Part shown: piece by piece, positions 44,694-51,945 of the stretch
Layout of the letters: the number at the start of each line of letters is the position of its first letter
Position numbering within the stretch: position 1 is the first letter of the stretch
Assembly: GCF_003217255.1 (NCBI RefSeq)
Contig: NZ_QJTE01000001.1
Span: 930,001 to 994,000 of the forward strand
From: Pseudoroseicyclus aestuarii
GTDB lineage: Bacteria; Pseudomonadota; Alphaproteobacteria; Rhodobacterales; Rhodobacteraceae
Direction of reading: 5' to 3'
Length of the DNA stretch: 64,000 nucleotides
Notes under the pieces: model-generated
Told to the model about the DNA's origin: nothing
The model's database searches: none
Seen by the model: the letters and a program-made list of their open reading frames with translations, nothing else
Made by a program: the position numbers and the translations under genes

Positions 44694-44707
44694 TGTTAGC
44701 GCTATCA
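44694..44707. promoter_or_regulatory. LacI-type operator candidate upstream of zwf
   Basis: TGTTAGCGCTATCA is a near-perfect palindrome centred on GCGC, the pattern typical of LacI-family operators. It lies 23 bases ahead of the zwf ATG, where bound repressor would block the zwf-pgl-pgi transcript. AGCGCT is repeated at 44706-44711. No LacI gene is in this window. Confidence 0.5.
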
Positions 44708-44797
44708 GCGCTTTATGGACGCCCCGCTTTAACGGCGGGTCACGGTGCAGTCTAGGCCTCTGAGGGCCGGCGGCAACCGCATGGCGCAACGTGAGGG

Positions 44798-45382
44798 CTA
44801 CTGCTCGAGCTCGGCGTCCCAGTAGAGGAAGTCGATCCAGCTGTCGTGCAGGTGGTTCGGCGGGAAGCGGCGCCCGGTGTTCTGCAACTCTTCCGAGGCG
44901 GGGCGGCGCGGCGCGCGGCGCAGCGAAAGCCCCGATTGCCGCAGGCTCTTGGAGCCCTTGCGCAGGTTGCAGCGCGAACAGGCGGCAACCACGTTCTCCC
45001 AGCTGGTGACCCCGCCGCGGGCGCGCGGCACCACGTGATCGAAGGTCAGATCGCCCTTCGCGCCGCAGTACTGGCAGCAAAATTCGTCCCTCAGAAAAAG
45101 ATTGAAGCGCGTGAAAGCCACGCGCTTCTGGGGTTTGACGAATTCCTTGAGGACCACGACCGAGGGTATGCGTATCACCGTGGAGGGGCTGCGCACCTCG
45201 GCCTCGTATTCCGCGACGATATCGACGCGGTCGAGCCAGGCCGCCTTCACCGCCTCCTGCCAGGGCCAGAGCGACAGCGGATAATAGGAGAGCGGCCTGT
45301 AATCGGCATTGAGGACCAGCGCGGGGTGCTGGCGCAGCCCTGCCGGATCGCGCACGAAGCTGGTCCTGAAATCCGCATCCAT
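44798..45382 (-). CDS. HNH endonuclease family protein
   Basis: This 194-residue protein carries a zinc-ribbon HNH domain. The first zinc pair is in FCCQYCGAKGD, the HNH histidine-Asn core is FDHVVPRARGGVTSWENVV and the second zinc pair is CSRCNLRKGSK. An N-terminal ~100-residue domain (ALVLNADYRPLSYYPLSLW) is typical of a widely conserved stand-alone HNH family whose substrate is not known to me. It is preceded by AGGAGAGA and is monocistronic between zwf and the ABC-F gene. Confidence 0.85.
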   Translation of the reverse strand: MDADFRTSFVRDPAGLRQHPALVLNADYRPLSYYPLSLWPWQEAVKAAWLDRVDIVAEYEAEVRSPSTVIRIPSVVVLKEFVKPQKRVAFTRFNLFLRDEFCCQYCGAKGDLTFDHVVPRARGGVTSWENVVAACSRCNLRKGSKSLRQSGLSLRRAPRRPASEELQNTGRRFPPNHLHDSWIDFLYWDAELEQ

Positions 45383-45552
45383 GGAACGTCTCTCCTCGCT
45401 CAGGCGGTCCCCATCGGCACAGCCGGAGCGGGAGCCCCGCTCCTGCCGTTGGGGAACTATATCTCGCGGGTGACCTTACGCAAGCCTATAGGTCTAGCCC
45501 CGTCTTGCGCGCAGACTGCAAACCTTGGGTGACAGGGGCGTGACGCGCCCGC

Positions 45553-47151
45553 CTAAGCCTCCGACAGGCCCCCGGGCGTCATGCGCCAGACCCGGTCCGG
45601 ATGCAGCGCGTCGCGGAAGGCCGCGTCGTGGCTGACGGCGATCAGCGCGCCGTCATAGCCCTCAAGCGCCGCCTCGAGCAGTTCGCGCGCGGCGAGGTCG
45701 AGGTGGTTGGTCGGCTCGTCCAGCAGCAAGAGCTCGGGCGGCCGGGGCCCGCCAAGCGCGAGGGCGAGGCCGGCCCGCAGCCGCTCTCCGCCCGACAGCT
45801 GCCCTGCCGGCACCGCGCCGCGCGCGGCACGGAAGTGGAACCGCGCGAGGGCGGCGGCAGCCTCCTGCCGGCTCGCCTGCGGGTGACGCGCCGCGAAAAG
45901 GTTTAGCAGGCTTTGCGCGGGGTCAAGGTCGGCCAGCGTCTGGTCCAGCCGCGCAAGATGCGGCGTCGCCACCACCCGGCCGCTGTCCAGCGGCAGCACG
46001 CCCGCAATCGCGTCCAGAAGCGTGCTCTTGCCGCTGCCATTGGCGCCGGTCAGCACGATGCGCTCCGGCCCCTTCACCACGAGCGACAGCGCCTCGAGGC
46101 GCAGCGCGCCGCGGGCCACCGTGGCGCCGTCCATCCGCAGCACCTCGCGCGTGGCGGCAAGCCCCGTGGGCGCCAGATCGAAGCGCATGGGACGTGCCCG
46201 CTCCACCGCCGCCTGCGCGCGGGTCAGCCGCTCCTGCGCCTCCTCCTGCTGGCGCTGCGCCAGCCGGGCGCCGCCCCCCGCGGCGCGCTCGGCGCTGTTC
46301 CGGCGCTTGTCCATCAGCATCTTGCCCTGGCTGCCGCTCGCCCGCTCGACCCGGCCCTGCCGGGCGCGCACCGCCCGCTTCCGGTCCGCCACGGCGGCCC
46401 GGCCAGCGGCCTCGTCCACCGCCGCCCCAGCCCGCTCGACCTCGGCCTCGCGGCGCGCCTGCGCGGCGTCCCGCTCCACGACATGGGCCGACCAGCCGCC
46501 GCCCGTCACCTGAACATCGACGGAACTGAGCGCGACGATGCGATCCATATGCTCAAGAAGGGCGCGGTCATGGCTGGCGATCAGGCTGATGCCCCGGTGC
46601 TGCCCGAGGCGGTCGAGCAGCAGCGCCCGCCCCTCGGCATCGAGATCGTTCGTCGGCTCGTCGAGAAGAAGGATATCGGGCGCATCCTCGAAGAGCGCGG
46701 CAATGGCGGCCCGGCGCCTCTGGCCGCCCGAGAGGCTGCCGAGGGGCCGGTCGAGATCGCGGGGAAGGCCGACGCGCATCAGCGCCGCGCCCAGCCGCTC
46801 TTCCAGCGTCCAGTCGACGAGGTCGGGATCCTCGGGCGCGCCGGCAAGCGCGCGCCGCAGAACCGCCAGCGCCTCGGCCGCGCCGAAAAGATCGACAAGC
46901 CGCGCGGCGGGATCTTCGGCCTGCCGCAGACGCCGCACGGCCCCGCTGGCGCTGACATGGCCGGGGCCATCGCGCAGCCCGGCGATCCGGTCAATCAGAG
47001 AGGATTTACCGCAGCCGTTATCCCCGACGAGGCCGGTCGCACCGGGGCCGAGAGACAGGGTGAGAGGCGGAAAGAGAGGCTGCCGATCAGCGCCGGGAAG
47101 CGCGATCCCGGACAGGGACAGGGACGGGAGCCTTGGAGACGGACTTGGCAT
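45553..47151 (-). CDS. ABC-F family ATPase
   Basis: ABC-F proteins lack membrane domains; many bind the ribosome and some protect it from antibiotics. The 532-residue protein has two ATPase domains. Domain 1 has GDNGCGKSSLIDRIAG, SGGQRRRAAIAALF and ILLLDEPTNDL; domain 2 has LTGANGSGKSTLLDAIAG, SGGERLRAGLAL and LLLDEPTNHLDLA. The highly basic and Glu/Gln/Arg-rich linker lies at about 225-315, where the ribosome-probing element resides. Which subfamily it belongs to cannot be fixed by eye. Its own ribosome site is weak (GGTGG), and its start lies inside an upstream 40-codon ORF. Confidence 0.9.
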   Translation of the reverse strand: MPSPSPRLPSLSLSGIALPGADRQPLFPPLTLSLGPGATGLVGDNGCGKSSLIDRIAGLRDGPGHVSASGAVRRLRQAEDPAARLVDLFGAAEALAVLRRALAGAPEDPDLVDWTLEERLGAALMRVGLPRDLDRPLGSLSGGQRRRAAIAALFEDAPDILLLDEPTNDLDAEGRALLLDRLGQHRGISLIASHDRALLEHMDRIVALSSVDVQVTGGGWSAHVVERDAAQARREAEVERAGAAVDEAAGRAAVADRKRAVRARQGRVERASGSQGKMLMDKRRNSAERAAGGGARLAQRQQEEAQERLTRAQAAVERARPMRFDLAPTGLAATREVLRMDGATVARGALRLEALSLVVKGPERIVLTGANGSGKSTLLDAIAGVLPLDSGRVVATPHLARLDQTLADLDPAQSLLNLFAARHPQASRQEAAAALARFHFRAARGAVPAGQLSGGERLRAGLALALGGPRPPELLLLDEPTNHLDLAARELLEAALEGYDGALIAVSHDAAFRDALHPDRVWRMTPGGLSEA

Positions 47152-47209
47152 GAACCACCGGGATCAGACACGCGAGAGTGGCGAGTGCGGCGATCAGCGT
47201 GATGTCCAT
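47087..47209 (-). CDS. Candidate small membrane or leader peptide overlapping the ABC-F start
   Basis: A 40-codon ORF starts at ATG 47209 with a strong GAGGAG ribosome site 8 bases upstream. It encodes MDITLIAALATLACLIPVVH, a hydrophobic stretch resembling a signal peptide or single membrane helix with a possible cleavage after VVHA. A short basic, Val-Pro repeated tail (SKAPVPVPVRDRASRR) follows. The ABC-F ATG lies in another frame 58 bases inside it. It could be a regulatory leader peptide, a real small membrane protein, or chance. The good ribosome site and hydrophobic profile are the only support. Confidence 0.5.
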   Translation of the reverse strand: MDITLIAALATLACLIPVVHAKSVSKAPVPVPVRDRASRR

Positions 47210-47285
47210 GAGACAGTCTCCTCTTCCTGTACATCAGTAGATAGGCATCGCCCCCGGGGCTGCAAGTCACGGCGGCGTGAGGTCG

Positions 47286-47954
47286 TCAGTCGGCGCCAAG
47301 CCGCTCGCGCAGGAAGGCCAGCGCCACCGACAGCCCATCGGGCGCGATGCCATGGCCGGTGCCTTCCATGAAATGGGCGAAGACCTCCTGCCAGCCGGCG
47401 CGCTGCAGCGCCTCGGCGGCGGCGGGCATGGACTGCGGCGGCACGACCTCGTCCTGGTCGCCGTGCAGCAGCAGCACCGGCGGGCGGCACTGCAGCTCGT
47501 CCTCCAGCAGCTCGGGCTCCATCAGCATGCCGGAGAAGGCAGCGATGGCGGCGACCGGATCCTCGCGCCGCGGCGCGACATGCAGCGCCATCATCGAGCC
47601 CTGCGAGAAACCGACGAGCGCGACCTGTTCGGGCAGCAGATCCTCGTCCACCATCAGCCCGTCGAGAAAGGCGTTGAGATCCGAGGCCGCCCGTTCGAGG
47701 CCCGAGCGGGCCTCTTCCTCGGAACTGCCGTCGATCCAGGGGATCGGGAACCACTGGTAGCCCATGGGCGCGCCGGCGCAGGCCTCTGGCGCATCGGGCG
47801 CGATAAAGAGCGTGTCGGGCAGATGCTCGGCCATCGGGCCGGCAAGGCTGAGAAGATCGGCGCCATTCGCGCCGTAGCCATGCAGGAAGACCACGGCGGA
47901 GCGCATCTCTCCGCTCAGAGGCTCGATCCGGTTCGCGTCCAGTGCCCGTGTCAT
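47286..47954 (-). CDS. Phospholipase/carboxylesterase family alpha/beta hydrolase
   Basis: This cytoplasmic serine hydrolase of 222 residues belongs to the acyl-protein-thioesterase-like family. Motifs are AVVFLHGYGANGADLLSLAG, a nucleophile elbow GFSQGSMMA, the acid in HGDQDEVVPPQSM and a catalytic His in GTGHGIAPDGL. Start at 47954 overlaps the upstream glycosylase stop as ATGA, so the two are coupled. It is a second, distinct member of the family; the other is at 6875-7585. Confidence 0.9.
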   Translation of the reverse strand: MTRALDANRIEPLSGEMRSAVVFLHGYGANGADLLSLAGPMAEHLPDTLFIAPDAPEACAGAPMGYQWFPIPWIDGSSEEEARSGLERAASDLNAFLDGLMVDEDLLPEQVALVGFSQGSMMALHVAPRREDPVAAIAAFSGMLMEPELLEDELQCRPPVLLLHGDQDEVVPPQSMPAAAEALQRAGWQEVFAHFMEGTGHGIAPDGLSVALAFLRERLGAD

Positions 47955-48574
47955 AAGCTGCCTTCCCTGCCCTTGCGCTGCCGGTAGTAGGCCCAGAGTG
48001 CCCGCGCCGCAACAGAGCGCCAGGGCGACCAATCCGCCGCGATCCGGCGCAGGTCCTTGTCGCCGGGCCGCTCGGGCAGATCCAGCAGCAGCCGCGCGGC
48101 CTCGCGTAGGGCCAAATCGCCGGCTGCGAAGACATCCGCCCGGCCAAGGGCGAACATCGCGTAAATCTCGGCGGTCCAGAGGCCGATCCCCGGCACGGCG
48201 GTCAGCTGCGTCAGCACCGCTTCGGTCGGGGTGTCCCTCAGCGCGGCATAGTCCAGCCGCGCCTCGGCCAGCGCGCGCAGGTAGCGCATCTTGGGCCGCG
48301 AGAGGCCAACGGCACGCAGATCCGCGTCACTCGCGCCGCGGATCGCGGCCTCATGCGTGAGCCCCGCCGCCTGCATCCGGGCCCGGATCGCGGCGGCGCT
48401 GGCGGTGCTGACCTGCTGCGCGGTGATCGCGCCGGCGAGCGCGTCGAAGCCGTCCGGGATCAGCCGCAGAGGCAGGGCCTCTTCGAGCGCGGGAGCAAAG
48501 CGCGGCTCTGCGCGCAAGAGCCAGTCCGCCCCCTCGGCCAGGCAGGCCTCGGTCCTGATGATCCGCCCGGTCAC
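47951..48574 (-). CDS. DNA-3-methyladenine glycosylase II family protein (AlkA-like)
   Basis: AlkA-type glycosylases excise alkylated bases. The 207-residue protein has only the helix-hairpin-helix catalytic part: GFDALAGAITAQQVSTASAA, then LTAVPGIGLWTAEIYAMFAL and the catalytic Asp in DVFAAGDLALREA. It lacks the N-terminal beta domain of E. coli AlkA. The start is probably the GTG at 48574, overlapping the stop of a tiny upstream ORF as GTGA. The longer open frame has an Arg-rich artefactual N-terminus. Confidence 0.88.
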   Translation of the reverse strand: MTGRIIRTEACLAEGADWLLRAEPRFAPALEEALPLRLIPDGFDALAGAITAQQVSTASAAAIRARMQAAGLTHEAAIRGASDADLRAVGLSRPKMRYLRALAEARLDYAALRDTPTEAVLTQLTAVPGIGLWTAEIYAMFALGRADVFAAGDLALREAARLLLDLPERPGDKDLRRIAADWSPWRSVAARALWAYYRQRKGREGSL

Positions 48575-48693
48575 GGCGCCCGCAGCCGATCGAGCGCCCC
48601 TTGCGCCGCGGCGACGCCCGGGACGTCGCGCGAGTCGCGCGCATCGCTGGCGCCGGGGGCCCAACTATGGCGGAGCTTGGGGGCCTGGGTCAT
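48571..48693 (-). CDS. Doubtful 40-codon ORF coupled to the glycosylase gene
   Basis: ATG at 48693 opens MTQAPKLRHSWAPGASDARD, continuing to RLRAP and ending in a TGA that overlaps the glycosylase GTG by 4 bases. No clear ribosome site precedes it and I do not recognise the product. The overlap geometry is the only reason to record it. Confidence 0.25.
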   Translation of the reverse strand: MTQAPKLRHSWAPGASDARDSRDVPGVAAAQGALDRLRAP

Positions 48694-48753
48694 GGCGGCA
48701 AGGGTAGGCTGCCTGCACGTTGGTGGGAAGCGGGGGCGCGCGGGTCGACGCGG

Positions 48754-48823
48754 GCTGGGGGCTCTGCCCCCGGCCCGGCTGCGCCGGACCTCCCCCGGGA
48801 TACTTTCAAAGAGAAGAAAGGCG
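48754..48823 (-). repeat. Dispersed intergenic repeat, copy C
   Basis: Read on minus, this has CTTTCTTCTCTTTGAAAGTA followed by TCCC, GGGGG and two GC hairpins including GGGGGC-TCT-GCCCCC (48757-48771). The head overlaps the end of purN, whose stop codon TGA (48806-48808) lies inside the element. Compare copies at 25122 and 32010. Confidence 0.6.
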
Positions 48824-49420
48824 GGCCGAAGGGGAGGCGCTCTGGCGCGAGAGGCGCTCGGCCACCTCGCGCAGCACGCGCGGGTAGAGGCGGTGCTCTT
48901 GGGTGAGGACCTTGGCGGCAAGGGTCTCCGGCGTCTCGCCGGGATCCAGCGTGACCCGCGCCTGCCCCAGCACCGGCCCGCCGTCGAGGTCGGCCGTGAC
49001 CTCGTGCACCGAGGCGCCGGCCTCGGCATCGCCCGCCGCGATGGCGCGGGCATGAGTGTCGAGACCGGGATAGAGCGGCAGGAGCGAGGGGTGGATGTTC
49101 AGCATCCGCCCCTGCCAGCGCGCGACGAAGCCGGGCGTCAGGATCCGCATGAAGCCGGCGAGGCAGAGGATGTCGGGCCGCGCCGCCTCGAGCCGGGCCT
49201 GCAGGGCCTCCTCGAAGGCCTCGCGGGTCTCGAACCCGCGGTGATCGACTGTGGCCGTTGCAATGCCCGCCGCCTCGGCCCTGGCGAGCCCGCCGGCGCC
49301 GGGGCGGTTCGACAGGACCAGCACCGGGCGCGCCGGGTGATCGCCGGTCATCGAGCGGACCAGCGCCTCCATGTTGGAGCCGCCGCCGGAGATCAGGATC
49401 GCAACGCGCAGCGGCGTCAC
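48806..49420 (-). CDS. purN: Phosphoribosylglycinamide formyltransferase PurN
   Basis: PurN formylates GAR with 10-formyl-THF in purine synthesis. The 204-residue protein has [19 protein letters not shown], the active-site [20 protein letters not shown] followed by [20 protein letters not shown], and the catalytic Asp in [16 protein letters not shown]. The last few residues (RLSSL) are written by the head of a dispersed repeat. It overlaps purM by 4 bases (ATGA). Confidence 0.97.
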   Translation of the reverse strand: MTPLRVAILISGGGSNMEALVRSMTGDHPARPVLVLSNRPGAGGLARAEAAGIATATVDHRGFETREAFEEALQARLEAARPDILCLAGFMRILTPGFVARWQGRMLNIHPSLLPLYPGLDTHARAIAAGDAEAGASVHEVTADLDGGPVLGQARVTLDPGETPETLAAKVLTQEHRLYPRVLREVAERLSRQSASPSARLSSL

Positions 49421-50466
49421 GCGAGGCTGCCGCTGTAGCTGACCCCCTGCCCCGGCGCGACATCGCCCAGGCGGAAGACGGTCTCGCCCGCCTCGGTCAG
49501 AAGCGCCGTCAGCGCCTCGGCCCGGTCGGGGCGGACGGTGAGGACCATGCCGATGCCGGCATTGAAGGTCTTGAGCATCTCGGCCTGATCGAGGCCGCCC
49601 TCCTGCGCCAGCCAGGCCATGACCGGCGGCAGGCGCCAGGCGCCGAGGTCGATGCGGGCGCCGAGCCCCTCGGGCAGGACGCGCGGCAGGTTCTCGGTCA
49701 GCCCGCCGCCGGTGATATGGGCCAGCGCCCGCACGCCGCCCGCGCGGATCGCCTGAAGCGCGGGCTGGACGTAGAGACGCGTCGGCGCGAGCAGCGCCTC
49801 GCCGAGGCTGCCGTCAGCGAAGGGCGCGGCATCACCCCAGCCGAGGCCCGCCGTCTCGACGATGCGGCGCACGAGGCTGTAGCCGTTGGAATGGACCCCG
49901 TCCGAGGCGAGGCCCAGCAGCACGTCGCCCTCCGCCACGCCATCGGGCAGCGCGGCGCCGCGCTCCATCGCGCCGACGGCGAAGCCGGCGAGGTCGAAGT
50001 CGCCCTTCGGATACATGCCCGGCATCTCGGCGGTCTCGCCGCCGATCAGCGCGCAGCCGGCGGCGCTGCAGCCCCTCGCGATCCCTTCGACCACGCGGGC
50101 CGCAGCCTCGACCTCGAGCTTGCCGGTGGCGAAATAATCGAGGAAGAACAGCGGCTCGGCGCCCTGGCACACCAGGTCGTTGACGCACATCGCCACGAGA
50201 TCGATGCCCACGCCGTCGACGAGGCCGGTATCGATCGCGATCCGCAGCTTGGTGCCGACACCGTCGGTGGCGGCGACGAGGATCGGATCCTCGTATCCCG
50301 CGGCCTTGAGGTCGAAAAGCGCGCCGAAGCCGCCGAGGCCGGACATCGTGCCGGGCCGCTGCGTCGCCTTGGCGGCGGGTTTGATCCGCTCGACCAGCGC
50401 GTTGCCGGCGTCGATATCGACGCCCGCCTCGGCATAGCTGAGCCCGTTCTTTTGACTGTCACTCAT
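49417..50466 (-). CDS. purM: Phosphoribosylformylglycinamidine cyclo-ligase PurM
   Basis: PurM closes FGAM to AIR with ATP, two steps after PurN. The 349-residue protein has [60 protein letters not shown] and [20 protein letters not shown]. Its start follows a short gap after the tRNA region, on the opposite strand, and it is coupled to purN. Confidence 0.97.
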   Translation of the reverse strand: MSDSQKNGLSYAEAGVDIDAGNALVERIKPAAKATQRPGTMSGLGGFGALFDLKAAGYEDPILVAATDGVGTKLRIAIDTGLVDGVGIDLVAMCVNDLVCQGAEPLFFLDYFATGKLEVEAAARVVEGIARGCSAAGCALIGGETAEMPGMYPKGDFDLAGFAVGAMERGAALPDGVAEGDVLLGLASDGVHSNGYSLVRRIVETAGLGWGDAAPFADGSLGEALLAPTRLYVQPALQAIRAGGVRALAHITGGGLTENLPRVLPEGLGARIDLGAWRLPPVMAWLAQEGGLDQAEMLKTFNAGIGMVLTVRPDRAEALTALLTEAGETVFRLGDVAPGQGVSYSGSLA

Positions 50467-50546
50467 GGCGCATCGCCTAGCGCAAGCCGCCGTCCTAGGC
50501 CAGCGGCAACTTGACCAGAGGCGGCGGCGATGCGACGAGACGGTGG

Positions 50547-50622
50547 GGGCCCGTAGCTCAACGGTCAGAGCAGACCGCTCATAACGGTTTGGTTGCAGGT
50601 TCGAATCCTGCCGGGCCTACCA
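50547..50622 (+). tRNA. tRNA with CAU anticodon, probably tRNA-Ile2
   Basis: The 76-base gene has acceptor GGGCCCG/CGGGCCT with a G1-U72 wobble, D-arm GCTC...GAGC, anticodon arm ACCGC-TCATAAC-GGT type with CAT, T-arm GCAGG-TTCGAAT-CCTGC, discriminator A and encoded CCA. C4-G69 and C5-G68 are the pairs TilS uses to recognise the isoleucine tRNA whose C34 becomes lysidine, so I favour Ile2 over elongator Met. Confidence 0.93.
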
Positions 50623-50659
50623 AAATAACTTATAAGCCCTTGAATTTATTAAAACTATG

Positions 50660-50680
50660 CACCCCAAGGGGGTGAATTTT
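50660..50680 (+). terminator. Short hairpin after the CAU tRNA
   Basis: CACCCC-AAG-GGGGTG followed by AATTTT lies 38 bases after the tRNA 3' end, in a markedly A+T-rich stretch. It probably ends the tRNA transcript. Confidence 0.5.
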
Positions 50681-50743
50681 CTATGATATCGAAATCAATG
50701 ACTTAGGCTGCTGATTACCCCAGGATTCCCGCCCTTAAGGCGG

Positions 50744-51469
50744 TCAAGCTTGAGCCCAACATGGATGCCGTCGTGCACCGCAGCCCGAGCGATGAGGTAG
50801 CTCTAATAGTGAGGCTAGAGGCAGCAACGCGACGCCCACATCCGCCAATGCCGCCTCCCTGCGAGCTTCGCGGGAATCAAGTCGCAGGCGGGAGCGTCCG
50901 CTGGCCCGCACCCATGTGCCGTCAGCTTCCTTCAAATGCCAATTCCGCCGCGTGTTCTGGCTGGCATGAAACAGCAGATCATGTCGGCTCAGATGCTCGA
51001 CCCGCGTCGGGAGGGTGATGCGGAAGAGGTAGGCGGGACTGGCGCAGAGCACCAAGGGTTCCTGCCGCAGGGTCCGGCAGATCAGGCCAGGATTCGGCAG
51101 GCGCATACCGATGCGCTCAGCAAGGTCCGCCCCTTCCGAGACGAGGTCCGTTACCCCGTCCGACAGGCTCATCTCGACCTGCACCTCCGGCCATTTCTCG
51201 AGAAACCGTTTCACCACCGGCAGCACAAGTCGGCGCCCGAGGGCGTCCGGCGCGCTGATGTGGAGCTCGCCGCGCGGATCGCGGCCGTCGCCCGCGAACT
51301 GGGCGCCGACCGCATCGAGTGTGCTGCGAAGATCGCCCCCCTAGGCATAGAGCCGCCGGTCTTTTTCGGTCAGGCTCAGGGCGCGCGAGGTCCGGTTCAA
51401 CAGCCTCGCCCCGCAATGCGCCTCGAGCCGCGTCAGGGCCTTGCCGGCGGCGGATCGCGACAGGCCCAT
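50744..51469 (-). pseudogene. LysR-family regulator, degraded
   Basis: Continuous reading on minus from 51469 gives MGLSRSAAGKALTRLEAHCG, the recognition-helix half of a LysR winged helix. It runs to SLTEKDRRLYA, an in-frame amber TAG at 51341-51343, then, in the same frame, GELHISAPDALGRRLVLP and the substrate-binding domain. The first ~25 residues of a normal LysR are missing, the amber codon interrupts at codon 43, and the last part drifts into unrelated sequence. Its 5' edge abuts the 5' edge of the broken RidA gene on the other strand, as if a deletion removed the divergent promoter. Confidence 0.85.
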
Positions 51470-51855
51470 GCTCCGGCTGCCTGACGCGGGACGCGTCGGT
51501 TACTCGCAGATCTCGGTGACCCCGCCGGGTCCGCTCGCCTTCGTTTCGGGTCAGGTCCCGTGGCGGCGCGAAGGGGGGGGGGGGCGCGGTGCCGGCCGAT
51601 CTGGACGAGCAGACCGGAATCGCGATCGAAAACCTCGCGCATGCCCTGGCGGCGCTGGACGCGGGGCCGGAGCAGATCGCACAGATGCGGATCTACATGA
51701 CCGATCTGCGCCCGGAAACTCACGGGGTCATCATGACCCGGCTCGCGGCCTTCCTGAACGGGGAGCAACCGAGCCTGACCGGCATCGGCGTGTCAGCGCT
51801 GGCTGAGCCGGAGTTGCAGCTCGAAATCGAGATGGTCGTCAGCCTTCCCGCGTGA
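51468..51855 (+). pseudogene. RidA/YjgF-family protein, frameshifted at a G12 tract
   Basis: RidA proteins hydrolyse reactive enamine/imine intermediates. The first frame reads MLRLPDAGRVGYSQISVTPP, then PLAFVSGQVPWRREG; the second reads PADLDEQTGIAIENLAHALA through MRIYMTDLRPETHG to EIEMVVSLPA. The two join at a run of 12 G (51573-51584). With 11 G the frame would be continuous. The N-terminus also seems a few residues short. It may be a true pseudogene, a phase-variable gene, or a base-calling error in the homopolymer. Confidence 0.8.
51573..51584. repeat. Homopolymer G12 tract inside the RidA gene
   Basis: Twelve consecutive G lie after codons RRE and before the GCG/GTG-CCG-GCC stretch. 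Loss of one G restores the reading frame. Tracts this long are prone to slippage and to sequencing error. Confidence 0.9.
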
Positions 51856-51945
51856 CCGCTGCTGTCCCTCCTCGGCCGAGGGGCAGTCGCTCGCCTGGTG
51901 AAGCGCGTCCGATCAGTCGTTTCAGCAAGGTTTGACGCCAACGGT

